Below, in pieces: positions 31,784 through 40,337 of a stretch of 64,000 nucleotides of DNA. Each line of letters starts with the position of its first letter. Position 1 is the first letter of the stretch. Under the pieces are notes generated by a model that did not search any database, was not told the origin of the DNA, and was given only the letters and a program-made list of their open reading frames with translations. Both the position numbers and the translations under genes were made by a program. The DNA is from JAGWAJ01 sp965215155 (lineage in GTDB: Bacteria > Acidobacteriota > Vicinamibacteria > Vicinamibacterales > UBA8438). The stretch is from NCBI GenBank assembly GCA_965215155.1, contig CBDCCY010000004.1:1674001-1738000 (forward strand), in the 5' to 3' direction.

Positions 31784-33069
31784 CCGTCGGCCTCGCGCGC
31801 CGCGCGTCCGATGTCCCGTCGCGCGAAGCTGCCGTCGAACGAGATGCAGTCGACCGCCTCGTACGCGCGGTCGATCGCCTGCGCGAACGTCCTGCCCCGC
31901 CCGACCACGGTCAGCACCCGGCCGCCCGCGGTCACGACCTCGCCACCCTGCCGGGCCGTGCCGGCGTGCACGATCCGGACGCCGGGAACCGCCGCTGCCG
32001 CGTCGAGGCCGGCGATGACTCGACCCCTGGCGTAGGCACCCGGATAACCGCCCGAGGCGACCACCACGCCGACGTGCGGATCGGCGGTCGCCCGCCACGC
32101 GGAGCCCTCCAGGTCGCCCCGCGCCGCGGCCCGGAGCACGCCGATCAGGCCGCCCTCGATCATCGGCAGCACGACCTGCGCTTCCGGGTCGCCGAGGCGG
32201 ACGTTGAACTCGATCACCTTCGGTCCGGCGGCCGTCAGCATCAGCCCGACATAGAGCACGCCGCGGTACTCGCGGCCCTCGGCCCGCATGCCCTCGATGG
32301 TCGGGGTCACGATCTCGCGCATCACCTGCTGCTCGAGCGACGGGGTCAGCAGCGGGGCCGGAGCGAACGCGCCCATGCCGCCGGTATTGGGTCCCCGATC
32401 GCCGTCGGCGACCCGCTTGTAGTCCTGGGCCGCAGGAAGCGGCAGCGCCCGACGGCCGTCGGAGACGATGAAGAACGACACCTCGGGTCCGGCCAGACAC
32501 TCCTCGACGACCACGCGTGCGCCGGCCGCGCCGAAACGCCGCTCGACCATCGCCTCGCGCACGGCGGCCTCCGCCGCCGCGCGGTCCGCGGCGACGGTCA
32601 CCCCCTTGCCTGCCGCCAGCCCGTCCGCCTTGATGACGACCGGGAACCCGAAGCGGTCGCCGGCTACGGCGTCGCGGGCCTCATCCTCCGATGCGCAGAC
32701 TGCGTGACGCGCGGTCGGAATGCCGTGGCGCTCCAGGAACGCCTTGGCGAATGCCTTGCTGGACTCGAGCTGCGCCGCGGCGCGCGACGGTCCGAAGAGC
32801 TCCCGGCCGGCGGCGGCGAAGGCGTCTCCGGCGCCTCGGGCCAGCGGCAGTTCCGGACCGACGATCGTGAAGTCGACGGCCTCGGCCTCCGCGAGCGCGA
32901 GCAACGCCTGCGGGTCCCCGACATCGGCCGCAACGCAGCGCGTCCTGGGCTCCGCCGCGATCCCCGCGTTGCCCGGGGCGCAGAGTACCTCGCTGCACTC
33001 GCCGTCGCGGCCGAGGGCGGCCACGATGGCGTGCTCGCGCGCGCCGCCTCCGATCACCAGGGTCCTCAT
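31780..33069 (-). CDS. purD: Phosphoribosylamine-glycine ligase
   Basis: PurD joins phosphoribosylamine and glycine with ATP, the second step of purine synthesis. The 429-residue ATP-grasp protein has LVIGGGAREHAIV at the start, VVIKADGLAAGKGVTVA, YKRVADGDRGPNTGGMGAFAP and VIEFNVRLGDPEAQVVLP, all signature segments. The ATG at 33069 gives the family's normal length. Its TAG lies at the edge of a truncated palindromic repeat, and purE follows. It is divergent from rpsU, with a GC-rich 168-base gap holding the rpsU promoter. Confidence 0.97.
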   Translation of the reverse strand: MRTLVIGGGAREHAIVAALGRDGECSEVLCAPGNAGIAAEPRTRCVAADVGDPQALLALAEAEAVDFTIVGPELPLARGAGDAFAAAGRELFGPSRAAAQLESSKAFAKAFLERHGIPTARHAVCASEDEARDAVAGDRFGFPVVIKADGLAAGKGVTVAADRAAAEAAVREAMVERRFGAAGARVVVEECLAGPEVSFFIVSDGRRALPLPAAQDYKRVADGDRGPNTGGMGAFAPAPLLTPSLEQQVMREIVTPTIEGMRAEGREYRGVLYVGLMLTAAGPKVIEFNVRLGDPEAQVVLPMIEGGLIGVLRAAARGDLEGSAWRATADPHVGVVVASGGYPGAYARGRVIAGLDAAAAVPGVRIVHAGTARQGGEVVTAGGRVLTVVGRGRTFAQAIDRAYEAVDCISFDGSFARRDIGRAAREADG

Positions 33070-33110
33070 CTCCTGCGGACGGCCCGCGAGCCCGCCGGTT
33101 CGGGGCGGGT

Positions 33111-33140
33111 TTGACGCCGCGCCGGCTTTGGACCTACGAT
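33111..33140 (+). promoter_or_regulatory. Putative sigma-70 promoter of rpsU
   Basis: TTGACG (33111-33116) and TACGAT (33135-33140) are separated by 18 bases on the plus strand, about 100 bases before the rpsU start. This is a fair match in a very GC-rich gap. Confidence 0.4.
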
Positions 33141-33237
33141 GACTGGCTCGCGACCGGCCGTAGCGTAACATGTCGAATTCGTCGCCGACGCCGGTCTGCG
33201 GGCCGAGGACGGGCGGCGGAAGGGAGTTGCAGCGGGA

Positions 33238-33435
33238 GTGGCCGAAGTCAGAGTGCAGGAAGGCGAATCCATCGAGGGGGCGTTGCGCCGCTTCAAGCGC
33301 AAGGTCCAGCAGGAAGACATCATCAAGGACATCAAGAAGCACTCCTTCTATCTGAAGCCTGGCGACAAGCGCCGGGCGAAGCAGGCGCTCGCGCGGAAAC
33401 GCTCGCGGAAGAAGATGCGCCGGGAGGCCGAGTGA
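33238..33435 (+). CDS. rpsU: 30S ribosomal protein S21
   Basis: S21 binds near the 3' end of 16S rRNA and helps pick start sites. The 65-residue protein has the family's shape: VQEGESIEGALRRFKRKVQQ, then IIKDIKKHSFYLKPGDKRR and a very basic tail (ALARKRSRKKMRREAE). The GTG start is preceded by AGGGAG and GGGAG. It stands alone between purD and the glycan region; in many bacteria rpsU lies near dnaG/rpoD, which is not the case here. Confidence 0.96.
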   Translation: MAEVRVQEGESIEGALRRFKRKVQQEDIIKDIKKHSFYLKPGDKRRAKQALARKRSRKKMRREAE

Positions 33436-33522
33436 CGTCATTCCGCGCCTGCGCCGGCCCGGTTTCGTCATCGCGGAACGCGTCCCCCGGGTCCGAGTAA
33501 GCGCTTGATTACAAGGGGTTTC

Positions 33523-33551
33523 TTGACACTCCCCGACGCCCGTGGTACGGT
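33523..33551 (+). promoter_or_regulatory. Putative sigma-70 promoter of the STAS gene
   Basis: TTGACA (33523-33528) followed after exactly 17 bases by TACGGT (33546-33551) is a good promoter. The start point would be about 150 bases before the STAS ATG, so the leader would include the palindromic repeat at 33608-33688, which can fold into hairpins. Confidence 0.55.
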
Positions 33552-33607
33552 CGCGGCGGTGGCAGGCCCGAGTTGGCGGGGCGCGGTGGCGTCGGGCTCC
33601 GGTGGCC

Positions 33608-33688
33608 GAGGAGTCTGCGCCGTGGAAACGTGCGACGCAGGAGTCTCGCGCCAGTGCGGATTCCCAACGCGCCCGTCAGGGCGCGCGT
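33608..33688. repeat. Palindromic interspersed repeat, subtype A, in a predicted leader
   Basis: GGAGTCTGCGCCGTGG at the left, CAGTGCGGATTCCCAACGCG and GCCCGTCAGGGCGCG at the right follow the order of the copies at 40257 and 60837; the right half of the long palindrome (GTGCGGATTCC instead of GCGCAGACTCC) has diverged. It ends 18 bases before the STAS gene. Confidence 0.75.
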
Positions 33689-33706
33689 CGGCGGGGGAAG
33701 GCAGGA

Positions 33707-34045
33707 ATGACGATTGAAGAGCGCCCGACGGGCAACGTGATGATTCTGGATCTCAAGGGGAAGCTGACCATCGGTGATGGCGACGAGTTGCTCAAGGACA
33801 AGATCAATAGTCTGGTGCAGCAGGGCCACACCAAGCTGATCCTGAACCTGGCGGACGTTCCCTACATCGACAGCGGCGGCCTCGGACAGGTCGTTCGAAC
33901 CTACACGACCGTCAAGCAGCACGATGGCAGCCTCAAGCTGATGAACGTCACCAAGCGCATCGAGGACCTGCTCGCCATCACGAAGCTGCTCACCGTGTTC
34001 GACGTCTTCGAAACGGAGCAGGACGCACTGCAGAGCTTCTCCTGA
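33707..34045 (+). CDS. STAS-domain protein (anti-sigma factor antagonist-like)
   Basis: The 112-residue protein is a single STAS domain like SpoIIAA/RsbV: VMILDLKGKLTIGDGDELL, then LILNLADVPYIDSGGLGQVV, where Ser56 is at the position phosphorylated by anti-sigma kinases, and a C-terminal helix. Such proteins switch partners according to phosphorylation. No RsbW-type kinase or sigma factor is beside it; its neighbours are a glycan cluster, so it might regulate polysaccharide export, as STAS proteins do in some systems. A good promoter lies upstream, and AGG lies two bases before the ATG, which is close but usable. Confidence 0.88.
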   Translation: MTIEERPTGNVMILDLKGKLTIGDGDELLKDKINSLVQQGHTKLILNLADVPYIDSGGLGQVVRTYTTVKQHDGSLKLMNVTKRIEDLLAITKLLTVFDVFETEQDALQSFS

Positions 34046-34243
34046 CCTCCGCGTACGATTCCGAGCACGCGTGCGCTTCGGTGCGCGCTGGCAGGAACAG
34101 GCGCACCGCCCGGTCGTCAAGGCCCTGCTCGGCATGATCCGCGGGAGCGGCGGCGTGAGCCGCCCGTCGGTTTCGACGGCTCAGGCCTCGCGACATGACA
34201 CCCGCGCCCGTCAACGGCGCTACCCCGGCGCTTGGGCCACACG

Positions 34244-35224
34244 ATGTCCGAGTTCAACATCCGTTCCGAGTCGATCGACGTCGAGCAGCTCATGGAGCAG
34301 ATCCGGGCTCGAATCCGCGAGAAACGCGGCGTCGACTACACCGAGCAGCAGGTCCGGGAACTGGCCGCCGCAAAGCTCGAGCAGTTCCTCGACCCCAAGA
34401 ACGTCCGCTCGGACCTGCTCGACCACTACCGACGACGCGCAGCGGAGGCTCCGGGCGGCGTGGGCGGCGTGCCGCCCCGTCCCCCGCTGTTCGAGTTCGA
34501 CGGCGACACCATCTACCGGTCTTCGCGCGGCGTGGTCGGGCGCGTCCTGTACGGCATTCGCCGCCTCCTGCGGCCCGTGCTCAAACTCTTCTTCAATCCG
34601 ACGCCCATAGTCCACGCGCTTCATACCCAGCAGCAGATCAACGCGCAGATCGACTGGATGATGGAGCGCTCCGAGCAGATCGCGGCCAAGCTGAAGGCGC
34701 GCGCCGAGTTGGATGCGCTCACCTACGAGCTGCTGAACAACCTCGTGGTGGAGATGACCCGCCTGTCGATCGACGTGAAGAATCACAAGATGCAGGTCGA
34801 GTCGATCGCGGGACGACTGGACTTCGACGAGCGGCGGGCGCGGGCCCTCGAGAGCGTGGTGGAGTACCGCTCGCAGATCGCGCCGGCAGGGGACGGCGAC
34901 GGTGCGGGCGACGAGACGGCGGTTGCGGACAGGCGGAAGCGACGCCGCCGGCGCGGGCGGCGACGCTCCGCCGCCAAGCCGGCGGGCGCATCGGAGTCGG
35001 AGGCGGGCGGCGCCGGCGAGGAGGTGGCCACCGAAACGGCCGCCGAGCGTCCCGCCGACGGGGATCCCGAGCCGGAGCGGGCGGGAGCTGATGGCGCGGC
35101 TCCGGAGCCGACGGCCGGTCCGGTAGCCCGCGAGCACCGCGCCGAGGTCACGGCGGAGACGCAGTCCGAGGCGAACGGGGCGCGGAACGGCGCCCCCCTT
35201 CCGGGCGATCCAGCGGCGCGGTGA
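34244..35224 (+). CDS. Glycan-cluster companion protein with helical core and Arg-rich linker
   Basis: This 326-residue protein starts with a charged helical segment (IDVEQLMEQIRARIREKRG, residues 11-29) of a kind seen at the front of methyltransferases or glycosyltransferases in polysaccharide clusters; that comparison is from memory. Residues 90-210 are helical (GRVLYGIRRLLRPVLKLFF, then heptad-like QQQINAQIDWMMERSEQIA). Residues 229-241 are almost all Arg/Lys, and the rest is acidic, Ala/Pro-rich and probably disordered. No catalytic domain was recognised, so it may be a scaffold for the glycosyltransferases that follow. The GTG of the first one overlaps its TGA. The ATG at 34244 was chosen; a TTG four codons earlier is possible. 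Confidence 0.75.
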   Translation: MSEFNIRSESIDVEQLMEQIRARIREKRGVDYTEQQVRELAAAKLEQFLDPKNVRSDLLDHYRRRAAEAPGGVGGVPPRPPLFEFDGDTIYRSSRGVVGRVLYGIRRLLRPVLKLFFNPTPIVHALHTQQQINAQIDWMMERSEQIAAKLKARAELDALTYELLNNLVVEMTRLSIDVKNHKMQVESIAGRLDFDERRARALESVVEYRSQIAPAGDGDGAGDETAVADRRKRRRRRGRRRSAAKPAGASESEAGGAGEEVATETAAERPADGDPEPERAGADGAAPEPTAGPVAREHRAEVTAETQSEANGARNGAPLPGDPAAR

Positions 35225-36573
35225 GACTCGCGGTCATCGTTCAGCGCTACGGCGCCGACCTCGCCGGCGGGGCGGAGCTCCACGCAAGGTACATCGCGGA
35301 GCGCCTCAGCCGGCATGCGGAGGTCGAGGTTCTCACCACCTGTGCTCGCGACTACATCTCGTGGCGCAACGAGTTCCCGCCCGGCGCCGACGAGGTGAAC
35401 GGCCTGGTCGTGCACCGCTTTCCGGTGCAGCGGGAGCGCGATCCGCGGGAGTTCGGCCGTCGCTCGGCGCGCGTCTTCGAACGCGTGCACTCGCTCGACG
35501 ACGAGCTCCGCTGGCTGCGGTCCGAGGGACCCACCAGTCCGGCGCTCGTGCGCGGGCTCCGTCGGACCGCCTCGACCTACGACTACCTCATCTTCTTCAG
35601 CTATCGGTACTACCACGCATACCACGGCATTCGCGCCGCGTTCCCCAAGGCCGTCCTCGTCCCCACCGCAGAGCGCGACCCGGCCCTCGGGCTCTCGGTC
35701 TTCGGACCCGTCTTTCGCGGCGTCCGGGCGCTCATGTACAACTCGCCGGAAGAGCGCGCCCTGATTCAGGGCGTGTCGGCGAATCACGACGTGCCGGGGG
35801 TCGTCGTCGGGGTCGGCTCCGATATTCCTGCCCGGGGCAGCGCGCGTCGGTTCCGCAGCCGCACGGGCATCCGGGGCCGCCTGGCGCTGTACGTGGGCCG
35901 CATCGACGAGAACAAGGGCTGCGCAGAGCTGTTCGACTTTTTCCAGCGCTACGCCGCCCACGTATCCGACGATCTTCGGCTGGTCCTCGTCGGAAGCGCC
36001 CTCATCGACGTTCCTTCGCACCCGCGCATTCACCACCTCGGCTTCGTCAGCGACGAGGAGAAGTTCGACGCGCTGGCGGCGGCCGACCTGCTGGTGATGC
36101 CGTCCTACCTCGAGAGCCTCTCGATGGTGACGCTCGAGGCGTGGGCAATGCGGCTCCCGGTGCTGGTCAACGGGGCCTGCGACGTTCTCCGCGGGCAGGT
36201 CGTGCGCGCCAATGGGGGTCTCTACTACACCTCGTACCCGGAGTTCGCCGAGGCGCTCAACGTCATCGAGACGCACCCGGTCCTGCAGGCGGGGCTGGCC
36301 GCGAACGGCCGCGCCTACTTCGAGCGGCACTACACGTGGAGGACCATCGAACGGAAGTACCTCTCGATGCTGGAACGGCTGCGGGAAGAGGATGGGGCGG
36401 GGACCGCGCGACGCATAGAGGACCTTCCCTCGTGGCTCAGGCGCAGGCGGCGCAACCGGCCCCCGGCGCGTGAGGTCGTCGAAGCGCTTCCGACCGGTCC
36501 GGTGCTCGACCCGCGCCCCGGCCCCGCCCGCCGAGCGCCGAGTCGGCGGAGAGCGGGCCGGGAGCGAGGCTGA
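35221..36573 (+). CDS. GT4-like glycosyltransferase, type A (first copy)
   Basis: The 450-residue GT-B protein begins VIVQRYGADLAGGAELHAR, followed by EVLTTCARDYISWRNEFP, and has LYVGRIDENKGCAEL at the start of the second domain and the E-x7-E-like ESLSMVTLEAWA. It is a clear paralogue of the fourth glycosyltransferase in the cluster (38933-40255), which shares the first two segments. The last 60 residues are Arg/Pro-rich and low in complexity. The GTG start overlaps the TGA of the companion gene. The sugar and acceptor cannot be read; a polysaccharide or O-antigen-like product is the usual setting. Confidence 0.88.
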   Translation: MRLAVIVQRYGADLAGGAELHARYIAERLSRHAEVEVLTTCARDYISWRNEFPPGADEVNGLVVHRFPVQRERDPREFGRRSARVFERVHSLDDELRWLRSEGPTSPALVRGLRRTASTYDYLIFFSYRYYHAYHGIRAAFPKAVLVPTAERDPALGLSVFGPVFRGVRALMYNSPEERALIQGVSANHDVPGVVVGVGSDIPARGSARRFRSRTGIRGRLALYVGRIDENKGCAELFDFFQRYAAHVSDDLRLVLVGSALIDVPSHPRIHHLGFVSDEEKFDALAAADLLVMPSYLESLSMVTLEAWAMRLPVLVNGACDVLRGQVVRANGGLYYTSYPEFAEALNVIETHPVLQAGLAANGRAYFERHYTWRTIERKYLSMLERLREEDGAGTARRIEDLPSWLRRRRRNRPPAREVVEALPTGPVLDPRPGPARRAPSRRRAGRERG

Positions 36574-36577
36574 TCCC

Positions 36578-37810
36578 ATGGAGCGTGGCCACCCCGTTGC
36601 GGTGCACCAGGTACTCGCCACGCTGGGCTACGGAGACGCCATCGGCAACGAGGTGCTCGGCATCCGGCGCGTGCTGCGCCAGGCCGGCTACCGATCCCAC
36701 ATCTACGTGCAGACGGCCGACCCGCGCCTCGAGGACGCCACGCGCGACTACCGGGAGCTCCTCGCCGAGAGCGCGGCGGACAACGTCCTGATTCATCATT
36801 TCTCCTTGGGGTCGCGGGCGTCCCGATTGGCGTTCGCCCTGCCCGACCGCATGCTCCTCGTGTATCACAACATCACGCCGCCGGAGCACTTCGTCGGCCT
36901 GCGCACACCGCTCACCCGGTCGTGCTTCGAGGGGCGGCGCGAGCTGCGCGCCTACGTTCCCCGATGCGGCCTCGCGGTCGGCGATTCCGAGTTCAACCGC
37001 GCGGAGCTGGCGGCGATGGGATTCCCCCGGACCGGCGTTCTGCCGGTAGTGCCGGACTTCACCCATCTCGACGGGGCCCCGGACCGGCTGCTCGCGCGGG
37101 GCTTCGACGACGGCCGGACGAACATCCTCTTCGTCGGCCGCCTCATGCCCCACAAGTGCATAGACGATCTCGTGCGGTTCTTCCACGCCTACCGCCGGAT
37201 CTACAATCCCCGGTGCCGGCTGCTCCTCGTCGGAGCGTTCGACGGCTTCAAGGCCTACCTGGGCTCCGTGGGCGAGCTCATCGCCCGCCTGCGCGTTCCC
37301 GATGTGCACATCATCGGCCACGTGTCCAACGAGCAGTTGACGGCGCTCTACGATGTCGCCGACGTCTTCCTCTCGGCCAGCGAGCACGAGGGATTCTGCG
37401 TGCCTCTCGTCGAGTCGTTCTACAAGCGCATTCCGGTCGTCGCGTTCGCCGCCGCCGCCGTGCCGGCGACGATGGACGGCAGCGGGGTGCTCTACGACTA
37501 CAAGGACCCCCGTCACGTGGCGGCGCTGCTGCACGCCGTGGTGTCGGACCCGGCGCTGGAGGAGGAGATCGTCCGCTCGCAGGACGCGGCGCTCGACCGC
37601 TACCTGAGCGCAGACTTCGGGTCGACCCTGCTCGCGTTCGTCGACCGGGTGGTCCGCGCGCCGCGCTCTGCGCCCGCCCGGGTCGCCGGGGACTTCTGGC
37701 GTCAGGTCGAGCGTTCCGAGGCCCTCGACGAGTTGCGCCAGGAGCGCCCCTCCCTCTACGGCGCACTGCCGAAGGAGCCGGGGTCGGAGCGCTGGGAGTC
37801 GCCATGGTGA
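36578..37810 (+). CDS. GT4-like glycosyltransferase, type B (first copy)
   Basis: The 410-residue protein begins VHQVLATLGYGDAIGNEVLG, has MLLVYHNITPPEHFVG in the N-terminal domain, LFVGRLMPHKCIDDLV at the domain boundary and SASEHEGFCVPLVESF as the nucleotide-sugar region. The segment VGDSEFNRAELAAMGFPRTGVLPVV is nearly repeated in the next gene, so the two are paralogues. The ATG at 36578 was selected over an upstream one in Arg/Pro-rich sequence. It starts four bases after the previous stop and overlaps the next gene by seven bases, so the cluster is read as one unit. Confidence 0.88.
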   Translation: MERGHPVAVHQVLATLGYGDAIGNEVLGIRRVLRQAGYRSHIYVQTADPRLEDATRDYRELLAESAADNVLIHHFSLGSRASRLAFALPDRMLLVYHNITPPEHFVGLRTPLTRSCFEGRRELRAYVPRCGLAVGDSEFNRAELAAMGFPRTGVLPVVPDFTHLDGAPDRLLARGFDDGRTNILFVGRLMPHKCIDDLVRFFHAYRRIYNPRCRLLLVGAFDGFKAYLGSVGELIARLRVPDVHIIGHVSNEQLTALYDVADVFLSASEHEGFCVPLVESFYKRIPVVAFAAAAVPATMDGSGVLYDYKDPRHVAALLHAVVSDPALEEEIVRSQDAALDRYLSADFGSTLLAFVDRVVRAPRSAPARVAGDFWRQVERSEALDELRQERPSLYGALPKEPGSERWESPW

Positions 37811-38868
37811 TAAACCAGTGGGTGCCCGCGGCGCATCGCGGCGATGCAGTCGGCGACAGCGCCCGCCGGGTGCGCGACATGCTGCGGCGCCGCGGCCATC
37901 GCACGGGCCTCTTCGCGCTGACGATCGACGGCGACCTGCGCGGTGATGTCCGTCCGTTCAGCGACCCGGCGGCGCACGCGGGCGATGTCACCATCCTGCA
38001 CTTCGCGCTGCCGTCGCCGATGACGGAGGCATTCGCGTCGCTGTCGGGCCGGCGCGTGCTGCAGTACCACAACGTCACTCCCGCCCGCTTCTTCGCCCCG
38101 TACGACCCGGCCCTGTTCCGCGTCGCCGCCGTCGGCCGGCAGGAGCTCGCCGGCCTGGTCGGCCGCGTCGATCTCGCGCTCGGCGACTCGGAGTTCAACC
38201 GGTGCGAGCTCGCCGCGCTCGGGTTCGCGCCGACGGGCGTGCTGCCGATCGCGGTCGACACCGAGCGCCTCACGAACGCGCGGCCTCAGCCGGTGCTCGA
38301 CGACATCCTGGACGACGAGCTGACCAACATCCTGTTCGTCGGGCGCCTCGCGCCGAACAAGAGAATCGAGGACTACGTCCGGCTCGCCGAGCACTACAAG
38401 CGCTACGTCGATCCGCACGTCAGGGTGATCTTCGCCGGCCGCTCCGACGTGGTGCCTCGCTACCATGCCACGATCCGCGCGCTGATCGCCGCCTACCGGA
38501 TGCCGCGCGAGCGATTCCTTTTCACCGGGCCGGTTCCGGACGACGAGCTGGCGTGCTACTACCGCCATGCGGACGTCTACGTATCCCTCAGCGAGCACGA
38601 GGGGTTCTGCGTTCCGCTGGTCGAGGCGATGGCGGCAGACGTGCCGGTGCTGGCCTACGCGGCGGGCGCGGTCCCGGAGACGCTTGGAGGGGCGGGCATC
38701 TGTTTCGCGCCCAAGGACCTCGAGTACGCGGCGGAGCTGCTCGGCTGCCTCGTGTACGATGGCGACCTGCGGGAGGCCGTCGTGGCCGGGCAGCGCCGGC
38801 GGCTGCTCGATTTCGCGCCGGCCCGCATCGAACGGGCGCTCGATCGGATGCTGGAGGAGGTGTGCTGA
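37804..38868 (+). CDS. GT4-like glycosyltransferase, type B (second copy)
   Basis: The 354-residue protein resembles the gene before it throughout: YHNVTPARFFAPYDP, LGDSEFNRCELAALGFAPTG, LFVGRLAPNKRIEDYV and SLSEHEGFCVPLVEAMA. It lacks the C-terminal extension of about 50 residues found in its neighbour. GT4 enzymes with this glycine-aspartate pattern are common in capsular or exopolysaccharide clusters. The ATG overlaps the end of the upstream frame by seven bases. The duplicate pair may add successive sugars of one repeat unit; that is inference. Confidence 0.88.
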   Translation: MVINQWVPAAHRGDAVGDSARRVRDMLRRRGHRTGLFALTIDGDLRGDVRPFSDPAAHAGDVTILHFALPSPMTEAFASLSGRRVLQYHNVTPARFFAPYDPALFRVAAVGRQELAGLVGRVDLALGDSEFNRCELAALGFAPTGVLPIAVDTERLTNARPQPVLDDILDDELTNILFVGRLAPNKRIEDYVRLAEHYKRYVDPHVRVIFAGRSDVVPRYHATIRALIAAYRMPRERFLFTGPVPDDELACYYRHADVYVSLSEHEGFCVPLVEAMAADVPVLAYAAGAVPETLGGAGICFAPKDLEYAAELLGCLVYDGDLREAVVAGQRRRLLDFAPARIERALDRMLEEVC

Positions 38869-38932
38869 CCACGCGCCAGTCGGCCGTTCCGCGTCGGGTC
38901 GCGCCCCGGCGCCGCGCCCCCTCGGATCAGCC

Positions 38933-40255
38933 GTGAAGATCGCCCTCATTGTCCAGCGCTACGGCACGGAAATCCTCGGCGGTTCCGAGTACCACTGCCG
39001 GCTCGTCGCGGAGCGCCTCTCCGCCCGCCACGACGTCGAGGTGCTGACGACCTGCGCGCGCGACTACGTCACCTGGGCCAACGAGTATCGAGAAGGGACC
39101 GATCGTGTGCGCGGCGTCACGGTGCGGCGATTCGCCAACGATCGGACGCGGGACATCGAGAGCTTCAATGCGTACTCCGACTGGATCTTCTCCCACCCTC
39201 ACAGCACCGACGACGAGGAGGAGTGGCTGAAGCAGCAGGGGCCCTGGTGCCCGGCCCTCGTCGAGCATCTCGAGCAGCGCCACGCGTCGTACGACGCCCT
39301 CGTCTTCTTCACCTACCTCTACGCCCCGACGGTCCTTGGACTGCGCGTCGATCCCGGCCGCAGCGTCCTCGTGCCCACGGCGCACGACGAGCCCGCGATC
39401 CGCCTCGACCTGTACCGCGAGGTCTTCCGGCTGCCGCGCGCCGTAGCCTTCAACACCGGCGTCGAGCGCGCCTTCCTGCGGTCGCGGTTCGACTTCGAGG
39501 CCGGCGCGGAAGAGATTGCGGGTTGTGGCGTCGATCTGCCGCCGTTCCTCGCCGATTCCGACGAGGACGGGCCCGCGGCGGAGGACGACGACCGACTGCG
39601 GTCCCCGCTGTCGGCAGGAGCGGCCTTCCGGCGCCGTCACCGGCTGATGACCCCCTTTGCGCTCTTCGGGGGGCGAATCGACCGCGGGAAGGGCTGCGAG
39701 GAGCTGATCGAGTACTTCGGCGCCTACGCCGCAGCGCGCGGCGACGCGCTGCTCGCCCTGATGGGGGTGAAGCTCATGCCGATCCCGCCGGAGCCGTACG
39801 TCCGCTTCGCGGGCATGCTCCCGGAAGCGGAGCGGCTGGAGGCGCTCGAGGCGGCGACGGTGGTGGTGGTCCCTTCGCCGTACGAGAGCCTCTCGCTGCT
39901 CGCGCTCGAGGCCTTCGCGTGCGGCACGCCGGTGCTCGCCAACGCCAGGAGCGACGTCCTGACGGACCATTGCCAGCGCAGCAACGCCGGCCTCTACTAC
40001 GCCGATCAGGAGGAGTTCGTAGCGTGCCTCCGGCTGCTGGTCGACAACGCAGAGGTCCGGAGGGCCATGGGCCGAAATGGACGCGCGTACGTGAGGACGC
40101 ACTACTCGTGGGATGTCGTCCTCGGCAAGTACGAGCGGCTGATCGCGGCCGCCGGGGGCCGCGCGGCGGCGCGGAGTCCGCGGTCGAGCGGGCGGCGGAC
40201 GCCATCGCGCGGACGCGGCCGATCCCGCGGCCGGCGCCCGTCCGGGACCCGCTAG
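38933..40255 (+). CDS. GT4-like glycosyltransferase, type A (second copy)
   Basis: The 440-residue protein mirrors the first type-A gene: IALIVQRYGTEILGGSEYHC, EVLTTCARDYVTWANEY, LFGGRIDRGKGCEELI and ESLSLLALEAFACGTPV. It differs in a longer acidic insertion (about 200-222, DSDEDGPAAEDDD) between the two domains and an Arg-rich tail (the last 30 residues). The GTG at 38933 follows about 60 bases after the previous stop. A palindromic repeat abuts its TAG. It ends the glycan cluster, whose genes run A-B-B'-A'. Confidence 0.87.
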   Translation: MKIALIVQRYGTEILGGSEYHCRLVAERLSARHDVEVLTTCARDYVTWANEYREGTDRVRGVTVRRFANDRTRDIESFNAYSDWIFSHPHSTDDEEEWLKQQGPWCPALVEHLEQRHASYDALVFFTYLYAPTVLGLRVDPGRSVLVPTAHDEPAIRLDLYREVFRLPRAVAFNTGVERAFLRSRFDFEAGAEEIAGCGVDLPPFLADSDEDGPAAEDDDRLRSPLSAGAAFRRRHRLMTPFALFGGRIDRGKGCEELIEYFGAYAAARGDALLALMGVKLMPIPPEPYVRFAGMLPEAERLEALEAATVVVVPSPYESLSLLALEAFACGTPVLANARSDVLTDHCQRSNAGLYYADQEEFVACLRLLVDNAEVRRAMGRNGRAYVRTHYSWDVVLGKYERLIAAAGGRAAARSPRSSGRRTPSRGRGRSRGRRPSGTR

Positions 40256-40256
40256 G

Positions 40257-40337
40257 CTAGGAGTCTGCGCCGCAGAACCTGCCATTGGGGACTCCGTGCC
40301 AGCGCAGACTCCCAACGCGCCCGTCAGGGCTCGCTAG
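40257..40337. repeat. Palindromic interspersed repeat, subtype A, between convergent genes
   Basis: The copy is bounded by CTAG at both ends: CTAGGAGTCTGCGCCGCAG, a centre with TGCCATTGGGGACTCC, GCGCAGACTCCCAACG and a side hairpin CGCCCGTCAGGGC. The first CTAG lies just after the TAG of the glycosyltransferase, and the last CTAG gives the TAG of the response regulator coming from the other side. Confidence 0.9.
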
